DNA of 64,000 nucleotides from Bradyrhizobium sp. ORS 285 (GTDB lineage: Bacteria > Pseudomonadota > Alphaproteobacteria > Rhizobiales > Xanthobacteraceae): positions 2,170,001 through 2,234,000 of the forward strand of contig NZ_LT859959.1 in NCBI RefSeq assembly GCF_900176205.1, in the 5' to 3' direction. Position numbers and translations under genes: made by a program. The notes below the pieces were generated by a model. It saw nothing but the letters and a program-made list of their open reading frames with translations. It did no database searches and had not been told where the DNA came from. Below, one piece after another: positions 37,769-46,143 of the stretch. Positions within the stretch are counted from its first letter, which is position 1. Each line of letters starts with the position of its first letter.

Positions 37769-39058
37769 CTATTGCAGCATCGACTTCTCCACCACGACCT
37801 TGCGCCAGGGCTTGAGCACCGCGATCGAGAGGATCGAGGCCAGGATGTTCGCGCCGGCCGCGATGATGAAGACGCGGTCCCAATCGCCCGATGACTGCTG
37901 CATGTAGTTGGCGATCGGTACCAGCAGCGCGGCGGTGCCCTTGGCGGTGTAGAGCAGGCCGGCATTGGTGGTCGCGAACTTGGTGCCGAAGGTGTCGGTG
38001 CAGGTCGACGGGAACAGCGAGTAGATCTCACCCCAGGCGAAGAACACGAAGCCGGAGAGGATCACGAACCACACCGGATCATGGCCCAGCATGTAGAGCG
38101 CCCAGATGCCGATGCCTTCCATGCCGAAGGCGATGAACATCGTATTCTCGCGGCCGATATTGTCGGAGATCCAGCCGAAGAACGGACGCGTCAGGCCGTT
38201 CAGCACGCGGTCGATCGTCGCCGCGAAAGTCACGGCCGTCATGGTCATGCCGATCAAGGTCACCGGGATGTTGTCGACCTTCCAGTCGCCGGCGATCGGC
38301 TTCAGATTCGCGGTGACCATCAGGCCGCCGGCGCCGACGATGACGAACATGAAGTACATCAGCCAGAAGATCGGCTGGCGCAGCACCTCGGTCGGATTGT
38401 AGTTGCGGCGGCTCTGCACCAGGTTCGTGTTCTGAGCGACCGCAGGCACCTGGCCTTCCTTCGGAGCGAACAGGAAGAAGGCGAGGATGACGATGATGAT
38501 GCCCTGGCCGAGACCGAAATACAGGAAGGTGGTCTGGAAGCCGGAGTCACGGATCATGGCCTGGATCGGCGCGACGGTCAGCGCCGAGCCCGCGCCGAAG
38601 CCGGCCGCCGTGATGCCGGCCGCGAGGCCGCGCTTGTCGGGGAACCACTTCAGCGCGTTGCCGACGCAGGTGCCGTAGACGCCGCCGGCGCCGATGCCCG
38701 CGATGATCATGCCGAGGTAGTAGCCGTTGAGCGAGGTGGCGTAGGCGTTGATCATCCAGCCGATGGCGCAGAGGATACCGCCGACGAGCACGACGATCCG
38801 CGGGCCGTATTTGTCGACGAACCAGCCTTCGACCGGCACCAGCCAGGTCTCGAACAGCACGAACAAGGTGAAGGCCCACTGGATCGAGGCGCGATCCCAG
38901 CCGAACGTCTTGGCGATATCAGGGACGAAGAAGGTCCAACCGTATTGGTAGTTGGCGATCATCACCATCGCCAAGACGCCGACCACCAGCTGCGTCCAGC
39001 GATAGGCATCGCTTACTCTTGCAGATGCGGGCGCCCCCGCGTGAGCCAAGTCCGTCAT
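37769..39058 (-). CDS. MFS transporter, OxlT-like oxalate/formate antiporter family (copy 2)
   Basis: This 429-aa twelve-helix carrier shares with copy 1 the blocks YRWTQLVVGVLAMVMIANYQYGW, GAGGVYGTCVGNALKWFPDKRG and AAGITAAGFGAGSALTVAPI. The two are tandem paralogues transcribed in the same direction from separate promoters, each with an operator and a terminator. The family is known for oxalate/formate exchange; differing affinities or a second dicarboxylate substrate would explain keeping both. ATG 39058 has GGAGG upstream (CCTCC at 39063-39067 on the plus strand). Confidence 0.88.
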   Translation of the reverse strand: MTDLAHAGAPASARVSDAYRWTQLVVGVLAMVMIANYQYGWTFFVPDIAKTFGWDRASIQWAFTLFVLFETWLVPVEGWFVDKYGPRIVVLVGGILCAIGWMINAYATSLNGYYLGMIIAGIGAGGVYGTCVGNALKWFPDKRGLAAGITAAGFGAGSALTVAPIQAMIRDSGFQTTFLYFGLGQGIIIVILAFFLFAPKEGQVPAVAQNTNLVQSRRNYNPTEVLRQPIFWLMYFMFVIVGAGGLMVTANLKPIAGDWKVDNIPVTLIGMTMTAVTFAATIDRVLNGLTRPFFGWISDNIGRENTMFIAFGMEGIGIWALYMLGHDPVWFVILSGFVFFAWGEIYSLFPSTCTDTFGTKFATTNAGLLYTAKGTAALLVPIANYMQQSSGDWDRVFIIAAGANILASILSIAVLKPWRKVVVEKSMLQ

Positions 39059-39104
39059 GCTTCCTCCAGGCTGTCTATTTTTGTCCTAACAGCTAAGCGG
39101 AGTT

Positions 39105-39121
39105 TGGTATAACATATGCCA
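39105..39121 (-). promoter_or_regulatory. Operator C (second MFS gene promoter)
   Basis: TGGTAT-AACAT-ATGCCA. On the minus strand TTGTCT lies 2 nt upstream as a -35-like hexamer. It is 47 nt before the gene start. Confidence 0.72.
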
Positions 39122-39266
39122 ATAGACAAGCTGATTTCCGCGGAGCCGGTGCTCTTGCACTGCGAAGCCGGTCGAAAAACACCTGCAATAGCAAGGCAAA
39201 TCGCTGCAGCGACAATACGACGCGGCAGCGGAGAATTGTAGATCAACTATCGGATTAACGTCTGCT

Positions 39267-40766
39267 TTAAGCGGCCGCCGCGCGCAACCGGCTCCATCCC
39301 TGGTTGAGGGGAGACCAGAACAGCGCAATCAGTCCCAGCGCCATGATGGTGCCGACCAGCCCGTTGGAGAAGAACACGGCCAGGGATCCCTGGGATCCCA
39401 GCAGCGACTGGCGGAAGGCCTCCTCGGCCTTGTCGCCGAGCACGATGGCGAGTACCAGCGGCGCGAGCGGGTAGCCGCACTTCTTGAACAAATAGCCGAG
39501 CACCCCGAACACCAGCATCAGCACGACGTCGAACGTGCTGCTATGCACCGAATACGCGCCGATCGCACAGAGCACGAGGATGAGCGGTGCGATGATGCTG
39601 AAGGGAATGCGCAGGATCGCCGCGAACACGGGGACGCAAGTCAGCACGACCAGCAGGCCGGCGAGGTTGCCGAGATACATCGAGGCGATCAGGCCCCAGA
39701 CGAACTCCTTCTGTTCGACGAACAGCATCGGACCCGGCTGCAGGCCCCAGATCAGCAGGCCGCCGAGCAGCACGGCCGCGGTCGGCGAGCCGGGGACGCC
39801 GAGTGACAGCATCGGCAGCAAGGCTGCTGTGCCCGCGGCATGGGCCGCCGTCTCCGGCGCGACCACGCCCTCGATCTCGCCATGTCCGAAATTCTTGCCG
39901 CGCTTGGAGAGGCGCTTGGCGATGCCATAGCTCATGAACGAGGCCGGCGTCGCGCCCGCCGGCGTGATGCCCATCCAGCAGCCGATCAGGCAGGAGCGCA
40001 GCGAGGTCAGCCAGTAGGCGGGCATCTCCTTCCAGGTGTGCAGCACGACCCGCAGGTTGATCTTCGCGTTGCCGCCGCGGAAGCTCAGGCCTTCCTCCAT
40101 CGTCAGCAGGATCTCGCCGATGCCGAACAGGCCGATCACGGCGATCAGGAAGTCGAAACCGTTGAGCAGCTCGGTGATGCCGAAGGTCAGCCGTAGTTGT
40201 CCGGTGATGGAATCGAGGCCGACGGCGGCCAGCGCAAAACCGATCATCATTGCCGCGATGGTCTTGAACGGCGGTTCCTTGCTCAAGCCGACGAAGCTGC
40301 AGAAGGCGAGGAAGTACACCGCGAACTTCTCGGCCGGGCCGAATTGCAGCGCGAAGCTCGCCACCAGAGGCGCGACCAGGGTGATCATCACGACCGCGAA
40401 CAGCGCACCGACGAAGGAGGATGTGAAGGCGGCCGTCAACGCCTCGCCGGCCTTGCCCTGCTGCGCCATCGGGTAGCCGTCGAATGTCGTCGCGACCGAC
40501 CATGGCTCGCCGGGGATGTTGAACAAGATGGACGTGATCGCGCCGCCGAACAGCGCGCCCCAGTAGATGCAGGACAGCATGATGATCGCCGAGGTCGGCG
40601 GCATGCTGAAGGTCAGCGGCAGCAGGATCGCCACGCCGTTGGCGCCGCCGAGTCCCGGCAGCACGCCGATGATCACCCCGAGCACGATGCCGAGGATCAT
40701 CACCATGATATTGAAGGGTTGCAGCGCGACGGCGAAGCCGTGAAACAGATTGGCGAGTTCTTCCAT
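39267..40766 (-). CDS. tctA: Tripartite tricarboxylate transporter, large membrane subunit TctA
   Basis: This 499-aa protein is a full-length TctA with about 12 hydrophobic helices. It includes the family signature GVLPGLGGANGVAILLPLTF near residue 33, and repeated GITPAGATPASFMSYGIAKR and SLGVPGSPTAAVLLGGL blocks. Together with TctB and TctC it forms a sodium- or proton-driven carboxylate importer. It is the last gene of tctC-tctB-tctA, 40 bp after tctB. The substrate is not visible; the oxalate setting suggests a small dicarboxylate or a related acid. Confidence 0.93.
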   Translation of the reverse strand: MEELANLFHGFAVALQPFNIMVMILGIVLGVIIGVLPGLGGANGVAILLPLTFSMPPTSAIIMLSCIYWGALFGGAITSILFNIPGEPWSVATTFDGYPMAQQGKAGEALTAAFTSSFVGALFAVVMITLVAPLVASFALQFGPAEKFAVYFLAFCSFVGLSKEPPFKTIAAMMIGFALAAVGLDSITGQLRLTFGITELLNGFDFLIAVIGLFGIGEILLTMEEGLSFRGGNAKINLRVVLHTWKEMPAYWLTSLRSCLIGCWMGITPAGATPASFMSYGIAKRLSKRGKNFGHGEIEGVVAPETAAHAAGTAALLPMLSLGVPGSPTAAVLLGGLLIWGLQPGPMLFVEQKEFVWGLIASMYLGNLAGLLVVLTCVPVFAAILRIPFSIIAPLILVLCAIGAYSVHSSTFDVVLMLVFGVLGYLFKKCGYPLAPLVLAIVLGDKAEEAFRQSLLGSQGSLAVFFSNGLVGTIMALGLIALFWSPLNQGWSRLRAAAA

Positions 40767-40806
40767 GCCGGCGCGTCCTGCAACCCCTAGCCGATGATTT
40801 TTGTTG

Positions 40807-41301
40807 TTAGAGCCCGAGCCATTCCTCGACCGGTCCCTTGGGCAAGGGGACCATGAACCAGCGCTCGAAGATCAGATAGGTGACGACCGGCATCCCGATC
40901 GCCACCGCCGCGACCGTGAGCCAGCCATACTTGCCCAGCCAGCGCATGAACCAGGCGATGAAGACCATGGATGCGAGGTAGATTCCGGTGAAGGGCAGGG
41001 CGCCGACATAGATCGCGGTCGGCACCACCACGCTCATGACCTGCCGCAGCTGCGTCCATTCGGCGAACAGTCCGCCGTCATCCTCGCGCAGCGCATTGCG
41101 AACATTCATCGCGCTCGACACGACGATGAACAGGCCGACATAGAACGGGAAGAAGCCCGCGCGCGGCCCCTCGGCGCCCCAGTTGATTCCCGCCTTCACG
41201 CTGCCGATGATCACGATGATCCCGAACAGCGCGATGGCGAGCGTGACTCCGAGCTCGACCGCCTTATGGCTCGGGCCGGCGGATCGTCCCTGACTGCTCA
41301 T
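40807..41301 (-). CDS. tctB: Tripartite tricarboxylate transporter, small membrane subunit TctB
   Basis: This 164-aa protein has four hydrophobic segments and the TctB pattern GPRAGFFPFYVGLFIVVSSAMNV near residue 45. Sequence conservation in this subunit is low, so context is decisive: it lies between tctC (9 bp gap) and tctA (40 bp gap). It is the small integral subunit that assembles with TctA. Confidence 0.9.
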   Translation of the reverse strand: MSSQGRSAGPSHKAVELGVTLAIALFGIIVIIGSVKAGINWGAEGPRAGFFPFYVGLFIVVSSAMNVRNALREDDGGLFAEWTQLRQVMSVVVPTAIYVGALPFTGIYLASMVFIAWFMRWLGKYGWLTVAAVAIGMPVVTYLIFERWFMVPLPKGPVEEWLGL

Positions 41302-41310
41302 GCGTGCCGC

Positions 41311-42309
41311 TCAGTTGGACGCCAGGAAGCCGGCTTCCTTCATCAGGGTCTCGTGCCGCTTCTCCTCCGTCTCGACCCATTTGGCGTAGTCGGCGCCGGT
41401 CATGAAGGTGGTGTTGAAAGCGCCGGTCTTCATGAAGTCCTGCCAGTCCGGCGTCTCCCGCACCTTCTTGAACAGCTCGACATAATACTCGACCTGGTCC
41501 TTGGTGGCGCGCGGCGACATGAAGATGCCGCGCAGCATCAGGTACTCGATGTCGAGCCCCTGCGACTTGCAGGTCGGAATATCCTTCCAGGCCCTTCCGT
41601 CGGTGATCGGCTCGTCATAGCCCATCGGCTTGGCGTCGAACACGCAGAGCGGCCGCACCTTGCCGCCGCGCCATTGCGCCACCGCCTCGATCGGGTTGTT
41701 GACAGTGGAATCGACGTGGTTGCCGACGAGCTGCACCGCGACTTCGCCGCCGCCTTTGTAGGGGATGTAGGTGAACTTCGCGCCGGTGGCCTTTTCCATG
41801 GCGACCGTGATGATCTGATCTTCCTGCTTCGAGCCGGTGCCGCCCATCTTCAAGGTGCCGCCGGCCTGCTTGACCGCATCGATATAGTCCTTGGCCGTCG
41901 CGTAGGACTTGTCGGCATTCACCCACAGCACGAACTCGTCGAGCGCCAGCATCGCGACGGGTGTGAGGTCCTTCCAGCTGAAGGGGATGCCGGTGGCGAG
42001 CGGCGTCGTGAACAGGTTCGACAGCGTGATGATGATCTTGTGCGGGTTGCCGGCCGAGCCCTTGACGTCGAGAAAGCCTTCGCCGCCCGCGCCGCCGGAC
42101 TTGTTGATCACGACCAGCGGCTGCTTCATCAGATTGTGCTTGGTGACGATGCCCTGGATCGTCCGCGCCATCTGGTCGGCGCCGCCGCCGGTGCCCGCGG
42201 GAACGATGAACTCGACCGGCCGGACCGGCTCCCAGCCCGCGAGAGCCGGAATGCTGCCTGCGGCCAAGGCCACCCCAGCCGCGAAGGCACCGCGCACAAA
42301 ACGCTTCAT
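41311..42309 (-). CDS. tctC: Tripartite tricarboxylate transporter substrate-binding protein TctC
   Basis: This 332-aa periplasmic receptor has a signal peptide (about 1-24, AAGSIPALAG) and the Bug/TctC fold. It shows EFIVPAGTGGGADQMARTI at the start of the mature protein, which is the ligand-binding loop region, and YIPYKGGGEVAVQLVGNHVD further on. It captures a carboxylate for TctAB. It is the first gene of tctC-tctB-tctA. Only a degenerate operator-like half-site lies upstream. Confidence 0.93.
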   Translation of the reverse strand: MKRFVRGAFAAGVALAAGSIPALAGWEPVRPVEFIVPAGTGGGADQMARTIQGIVTKHNLMKQPLVVINKSGGAGGEGFLDVKGSAGNPHKIIITLSNLFTTPLATGIPFSWKDLTPVAMLALDEFVLWVNADKSYATAKDYIDAVKQAGGTLKMGGTGSKQEDQIITVAMEKATGAKFTYIPYKGGGEVAVQLVGNHVDSTVNNPIEAVAQWRGGKVRPLCVFDAKPMGYDEPITDGRAWKDIPTCKSQGLDIEYLMLRGIFMSPRATKDQVEYYVELFKKVRETPDWQDFMKTGAFNTTFMTGADYAKWVETEEKRHETLMKEAGFLASN

Positions 42310-42517
42310 CGACGCTTTCTCCCCTTCAATCTCGGACCTTCGCCGCTTCTTCCGAGCCGCTTACCAGGTCGCGATCCGTCTCATTCCTCAATCATCCCGA
42401 GCTTCGACGCCGTCACGCTCGTCGGCTTTCTCCCGGCGCGCGCACGCCTGTTAGGTGCACCAGCGAGCAACAGCACGCTCCAGGAGTTTGCCGATTGCCA
42501 ATCGACCAATTTGATTT

Positions 42518-42543
42518 TGGTATGAGAAAGCGGCCGACCGCAA
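42518..42543 (-). promoter_or_regulatory. Degenerate operator-like half-site upstream of tctC
   Basis: On the minus strand TTGCGG (as in operator B's promoter) is followed 14 nt later by an ATACCA half-site, but the other half reads GGCCGC. It is 209 nt before tctC. It may be a weak or non-functional relative of the other operators. Confidence 0.25.
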
Positions 42544-42610
42544 TTGAGGAGATGGGCTGGTGCGCCTGCGGAGCCAATTTGTCGCAGCCATCGGGTTCGG
42601 TCACAAAAGC

Positions 42611-42636
42611 AAAAAGCCCCGGGATCCGGGGCTTTT
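42611..42636 (-). terminator. Terminator of the 45-aa gene
   Basis: AAAAGCCCCGG / CCGGGGCTTTT stem around a GATC-containing loop, followed by T-rich sequence on the minus strand. It lies about 40 nt after the stop and isolates the small gene from tctC. Confidence 0.92.
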
Positions 42637-42674
42637 GATTGGGTCGTACAGATGGGGCGCGGGAGGCGCCGGGC

Positions 42675-42812
42675 TCAGAGGCCGAAATAGGGCAGGTCGC
42701 CGTTGCGGTTGGCGGCGCGGGCGCTGACCATGAGCAGGCGATCGAGGGCGGCCAGGAAGCGGCCGAACAGGGACACCGAGTTGACGAGGGGGAGGGCGAC
42801 GGTCTTGGCCAT
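42675..42812 (-). CDS. 45-aa protein of unknown function with oxalate-type operator
   Basis: ATG 42812 to TGA 42675 encodes a 45-residue protein starting MAKTVALPLVNSVSLFG and ending NRNGDLPYFGL. The middle (FGRFLAALDRLLMVSARAA) can form an amphipathic helix. There is no cysteine and no clear signal peptide. Evidence that it is a real gene: AAGGAG 8 nt upstream of the ATG, a promoter with operator D about 50 nt upstream, and a strong terminator directly downstream. So it is a complete monocistronic unit. I know of no family; it may be a small regulator or partner of a transporter in oxalate metabolism. Confidence 0.75.
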   Translation of the reverse strand: MAKTVALPLVNSVSLFGRFLAALDRLLMVSARAANRNGDLPYFGL

Positions 42813-42860
42813 GGTTTGTCTCCTTCAGTGGCGATATGACGTTCTGACTGAGGAGAATCT

Positions 42861-42877
42861 ACGTATACCAGATGCCA
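42861..42877 (-). promoter_or_regulatory. Operator D (45-aa gene promoter)
   Basis: ACGTAT-ACCAG-ATGCCA: one perfect half-site, the other degenerate. On the minus strand TTGTAT lies 1 nt upstream as -35 and TAGATT sits at the -10 distance (17-nt spacer). Confidence 0.62.
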
Positions 42878-43190
42878 GATACAATAACGGATATTGCATA
42901 GCGATATGAGATTTTTGCGCTGCAGCACCTATGTCACAATTGGGATTCCTTATCGAAACCGGCATTGTCATACGGAAAGCGCCGCCCAACGCAGGATTAA
43001 AAGGTAACGCGGAACGGATGTGACCGGTACGGCGCGATCGCACAATCCGCGCAACGGGTGGGAACTCTGGCGGACGGAACGCCGTTAATTGCGGCAAAGC
43101 TGGGCGGTGCCGGGAAGCGATCATTTCATTTCGTCGGGCCGTCTCAGGATGGAACAAACTATCGGCAGATTTGAGGGCGAAGGAAGAGCC
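42878..43190. other. Gap with no gene seen
   Basis: Short open frames here lack ribosome-binding sites or family resemblance. The first part is AT-rich and belongs to the promoter region of the 45-aa gene. The end carries the AAGGAAG ribosome-binding site of the gene at 43191. Confidence 0.6.
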
Positions 43191-43670
43191 ATGCGCGCCT
43201 TGATCCTGGCAATGTCCATCCTGACAGCCGTCGCGAGCGCTGACGTCGCGAACGCCGGTCTGAGCAGCTCGCCGCGTGAGGCGACCGAGTCCGCCGATCC
43301 CCCGGTAGCCGCACAAGAAGCAAACCAGCAGACCGAGAATCAGATCGGCCTCACCAAGGCGAAGCGCCGTGCCGTGCAGCGCGGCCTGACCCGGCTCGGC
43401 TTCGACACCAAGGCCAACGGCACGTTGGACGACCAGACGCGGGCGGCAATCACGCGTTGGCAGGAGGAGCGCGGCTACCCCGCGACCGGCTACCTCAACC
43501 CCGCCCAGCACAAGGCGCTGATGAATGCGGCCACCGAGGCAGGCAGATCCGACCGCCAAGCCCGCCGTCACGCGGGGGGCCGGACGCGGCAGTCTCGCAA
43601 TGCCGGAGGTCCGATTGGCGCGATCGGCGGCGCGATGCACCGCGTGGTGGGCGGGATTTTCGGCAGGTAG
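43191..43670 (+). CDS. Secreted peptidoglycan-binding-domain protein
   Basis: This 159-aa protein has a signal peptide (MRALILAMSILTAVASADVANA) and one PG_binding_1 domain at about 50-112 (KRRAVQRGLTRLGFDTKANGTLDDQTRAAITRWQ, GYLNPAQHKALM). The C-terminal tail is rich in Arg and Gly. It would bind cell-wall peptidoglycan in the periplasm. ATG 43191 has AAGGAAG 7 nt upstream; the frame extends upstream without signal-peptide sense. It has no catalytic domain of its own. Confidence 0.82.
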   Translation: MRALILAMSILTAVASADVANAGLSSSPREATESADPPVAAQEANQQTENQIGLTKAKRRAVQRGLTRLGFDTKANGTLDDQTRAAITRWQEERGYPATGYLNPAQHKALMNAATEAGRSDRQARRHAGGRTRQSRNAGGPIGAIGGAMHRVVGGIFGR

Positions 43671-43807
43671 GCCATTCAACTGCCGGAGAGTCGGAAGGCG
43701 CTCCTTGTCATCTCGAAGATGAGCAGAGAGCAGTTTGCGACGGCTCCGAACTCGTTGTCGACTTCGATGCGCAGCGGCGACAGCGCCCGACGTCGGGGTG
43801 CTGGTCG

Positions 43808-44464
43808 CTATTCTGATCGATTGCCGCTGGAGGCGCGGTTCCTTGGCCAGTGCAGCGCGGCTTCATAACGTGCCCTGTCTACGCGGATTTGGTCCTCGCG
43901 CTCCTTCTCGCGGCGGCGTCCAGTCTGGCGAAATTCGGCGAAGGTCTCAAAGACGACATTGTAATCATCATCCAAGTAGAGCCAGCCGCCCAACCTGGTG
44001 TGCAACTCGGCGAGGCGCTCGAACAAGACGCGGTCTCCGAACGCGGCTCGGTCAGGATCGCCCCCAGCAATCCAGGCTTCAATGGCCCATTCGTAACCGT
44101 ACGGCCAACTCGACGCATTCATCCTTTCGCTGATGGTTTGCATAAGATTGCGCAGCTCGAGCCGAGGATGACGCGCGAGAAGCTCAGGGTATCCCAGCTC
44201 CCATTGGCGCCATCGCTCAAGGCACGTCTCGGGAACGATGCCAGCCAGGTCACTCGAACAACGAAAGAAGGCTGCGCTTTCGGGCCATGTCGTCCAAGGC
44301 ATGCATCGAAGGCCGTGTTGCGTCAACGCGCCATAAGTTTCCATTGCCAGTTGCTTGAAGGATGCAAGCAGTTCGTCTTCGCCCGGCGCAAGCTTCGCGA
44401 AGTCAGCAAGAAGCTTGTCCTGCCACTCGCCAAATTTGGTTCGTTCGCCTTCGTCCACGATCAT
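43808..44464 (-). CDS. Hypothetical protein
   Basis: This 218-aa soluble protein is rich in Trp, Glu and Arg (for example WPYGYEWAIEAWIAGGD, GGWLYLDDDYNVVFETFAEF) and ends in a basic tail. I do not recognise a family. It starts at ATG 44464, and its gene is divergent from the macrodomain gene at 44585. Composition is lower in GC than the core genes on either side, so it looks acquired. The position next to a macrodomain, an IS and a split gene suggests an accessory or defence-type island. Confidence 0.6.
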   Translation of the reverse strand: MIVDEGERTKFGEWQDKLLADFAKLAPGEDELLASFKQLAMETYGALTQHGLRCMPWTTWPESAAFFRCSSDLAGIVPETCLERWRQWELGYPELLARHPRLELRNLMQTISERMNASSWPYGYEWAIEAWIAGGDPDRAAFGDRVLFERLAELHTRLGGWLYLDDDYNVVFETFAEFRQTGRRREKEREDQIRVDRARYEAALHWPRNRASSGNRSE

Positions 44465-44584
44465 GTTCTTTCGTCTGGATCAAAGCGGGTTTTGCCTTGT
44501 AAGGGAAAGGAGAAAAGAGCGAACCAGCACACTGAACGTTTGCATATTCTGACATCAACGCAAGCCGGAGAGGAGTTGATCTCG

Positions 44585-45040
44585 ATGAAGATCATCAAGG
44601 GCGACCTCATCAAGCTCGCGCTCGACGGGCATTTTGATGTGATCGTGCACGGTTGCAATTGCCAGTGCACGATGGGGGCGGGAATCGCGAAGAGCGTCAA
44701 GGACATCTTTCCCGAGGCCTATGCGGCCGATCTGGCGACGCCGAAGGGCAGCCGTGAAAAGTTGGGATCCATTTCGGCGGCGACCGTCCTGCGTGGCGGC
44801 CAGCACCTCACGATCGTCAACGGCTATACGCAATTCCACTGGCGCGGTCCCGGCGTTCTCGTCGACTACGCGGCCGTCGGAGCGGTCATGAAGGAAGTGA
44901 AGCTTCAATTTCCCGAACGCCGCATCGGCTATCCCAAGATCGGTGCGGGCTTGGCCAAGGGTGACTGGAGCGTGATCGCAGAGATCATCGACGCCGAGCT
45001 CGAGGGCGAGGATCACACGCTGGTGGAGTATCTCGCCTGA
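44585..45040 (+). CDS. Macrodomain protein (ADP-ribose hydrolase-like)
   Basis: This 151-aa protein is a single macrodomain: IIKGDLIKLALDGHFDVIVHGCNCQCTMGAGIAKSV holds the GD and N-C-x-C-x-M-GAGIA ligand-binding loops, and RIGYPKIGAGLAKGDW the second loop. This arrangement matches the Poa1p/TARG1-like group that removes ADP-ribose or its phosphate. A possible role is reversing ADP-ribosylation. ATG 44585 has GGAGAGGAG upstream. A divergent hypothetical gene lies upstream; no DarT-type toxin is seen. Confidence 0.88.
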   Translation: MKIIKGDLIKLALDGHFDVIVHGCNCQCTMGAGIAKSVKDIFPEAYAADLATPKGSREKLGSISAATVLRGGQHLTIVNGYTQFHWRGPGVLVDYAAVGAVMKEVKLQFPERRIGYPKIGAGLAKGDWSVIAEIIDAELEGEDHTLVEYLA

Positions 45041-45097
45041 CAACGCTCGGTGGACTCGGCGCTCGATACCTCGCGCCACGCCAGGCTTGGTGGGGCA

Positions 45098-45655
45098 CTA
45101 TCGAAGCATCCAGAAATCGCCAACTGGTCCAGCCGGATCTCTTTTGGGTGGCCCTAGCACGTCGCCCAGACCTGGGTTGCTCGACTGCGCGATCGTGCAG
45201 ACTCTGGTCTGCAACGTCTCGGTTTTCTCGTGGCCAGCCTTGAGCATGCCCGCGACGTCAGGCGGAATTCTGCAATCGGTCGAATGAGCTTCGACATATT
45301 CGATCATTTTGAGTTCGGCCTCAGAGAAACCGCGAATAAGTTCACAGGCGTCTTGCGGCGTTGCGCGGCGCTCGGCGGCGGCCATGATCAACCGGCCACG
45401 CCGCTCTGCCTCTGCGCGCAAGGGAAAAAATCCGTTGCAGACATCCGAAGCGCCGTCAGCGACCGCCGGCGCGCTGTCGACCCGCGGAGGGGCGGCGGTC
45501 TGCCCGGGCAGCGGCGCTGGAAATGCGTACTGCGCGAAGGCGTGACCAACGGTCGGGGTCATCGCGGCTACGACGAGGCGTAAAATCAGGTGTCGTGCTG
45601 TCCGTGTGATCACGATCCGCACTCCGTCCGCATTCACCTCGAAAGCTTCAGCCAT
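45098..45655 (-). CDS. Exported hypothetical protein, Bradyrhizobium type
   Basis: This protein of up to 185 aa has a hydrophobic export signal (HLILRLVVAAMTPTVGHAFA) and then a Pro/Ala-rich linker. It continues with a helical domain with four cysteines: CNGFFPLRAEAERRGRLI, DACELIRGFSEAELKMIEYVE, STDCRIPPDVAGMLKAGH and TRVCTIAQ. I recognise this four-cysteine pattern from exported proteins of unknown function found in multiple copies in Bradyrhizobium. ATG 45655 or GTG 45622 could be the start; the latter gives a more normal signal peptide. No role is known. Confidence 0.65.
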   Translation of the reverse strand: MAEAFEVNADGVRIVITRTARHLILRLVVAAMTPTVGHAFAQYAFPAPLPGQTAAPPRVDSAPAVADGASDVCNGFFPLRAEAERRGRLIMAAAERRATPQDACELIRGFSEAELKMIEYVEAHSTDCRIPPDVAGMLKAGHEKTETLQTRVCTIAQSSNPGLGDVLGPPKRDPAGPVGDFWMLR

Positions 45656-45763
45656 TTGGCGCTATCCCGTTCGGTTTGTAAAGGCGCCGAGCAGACGACA
45701 GCTTTCCATAACCCCGGGGAGGTCTCAGGAGGCCAGCCCGTAGTAGCGCCGATAGGAAGCAAG

Positions 45764-46063
45764 ATGCTGCTGTGGCGTAAAGCCGTCAAAATCGCCGGCG
45801 CGCTTGCAATCCAGTCTGGTGGGGAATTCAGTGACAGCACTGGATCCCCATATTGGATCCTGGTGCCATATCTCGGTGCCGACCCGCTGTTCTCCGGCGA
45901 GCGACACCGGTTGCCGTTCCTCGATTATCTGCGCCTCGCATTCCGCTGGGCCGGCTTTCCCGGAATCGACCGGCATGCGGCGCGGGATGATGTACGGGAT
46001 TTCGTCGCTAAGGTTCGGAAAAGATCTGATGCCATTCTGAACCCGGACCTTGCTGTTGCTTGA
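45764..46063 (+). CDS. Small hypothetical protein, possibly truncated
   Basis: This 99-aa protein (LLWRKAVKIAGALAIQ, GSPYWILVPYLGADPLF, RLPFLDYLRLAFRWAGFPGID) has the look of the C-terminal end of a larger soluble protein. The open frame continues upstream to 45590. ATG 45764 has AGGAAG 5 nt upstream, which is a good start if the present gene is short. It lies 48 bp upstream of the GTG of the split gene and may have shared its transcript. No family name can be given. Confidence 0.5.
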   Translation: MLLWRKAVKIAGALAIQSGGEFSDSTGSPYWILVPYLGADPLFSGERHRLPFLDYLRLAFRWAGFPGIDRHAARDDVRDFVAKVRKRSDAILNPDLAVA

Positions 46064-46111
46064 GGCAACGCTAATCTGATGAATGTTTTGGCTTGTACCT
46101 TCGGTGCCAAC

Positions 46112-46143
46112 GTGGCTGACAAAAAGATCGCCCCTCGTCTGTT
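46112..46143 (+). pseudogene. 5' end of a gene split by the IS256-family element
   Basis: GTG 46112 starts a frame reading (V)ADKKIAPRL and is cut at 46143. Its continuation begins at 47576. Removing the insertion and one 8-bp target copy restores an uninterrupted frame ADKKIAPRLFVIFAREAHE. Confidence 0.8.

Noticed and set aside
42413..42928. 171-codon frame covering the 45-aa gene region
   Set aside because: It runs through the terminator and the operator in a different frame and is Ser/Pro/Arg-rich; the 45-codon frame has the ribosome-binding site and correct signals.
43808..45040. DarT-DarG toxin-antitoxin pair
   Set aside because: The macrodomain is of the short Poa1/TARG1-like group and the neighbour shows no DarT motifs.
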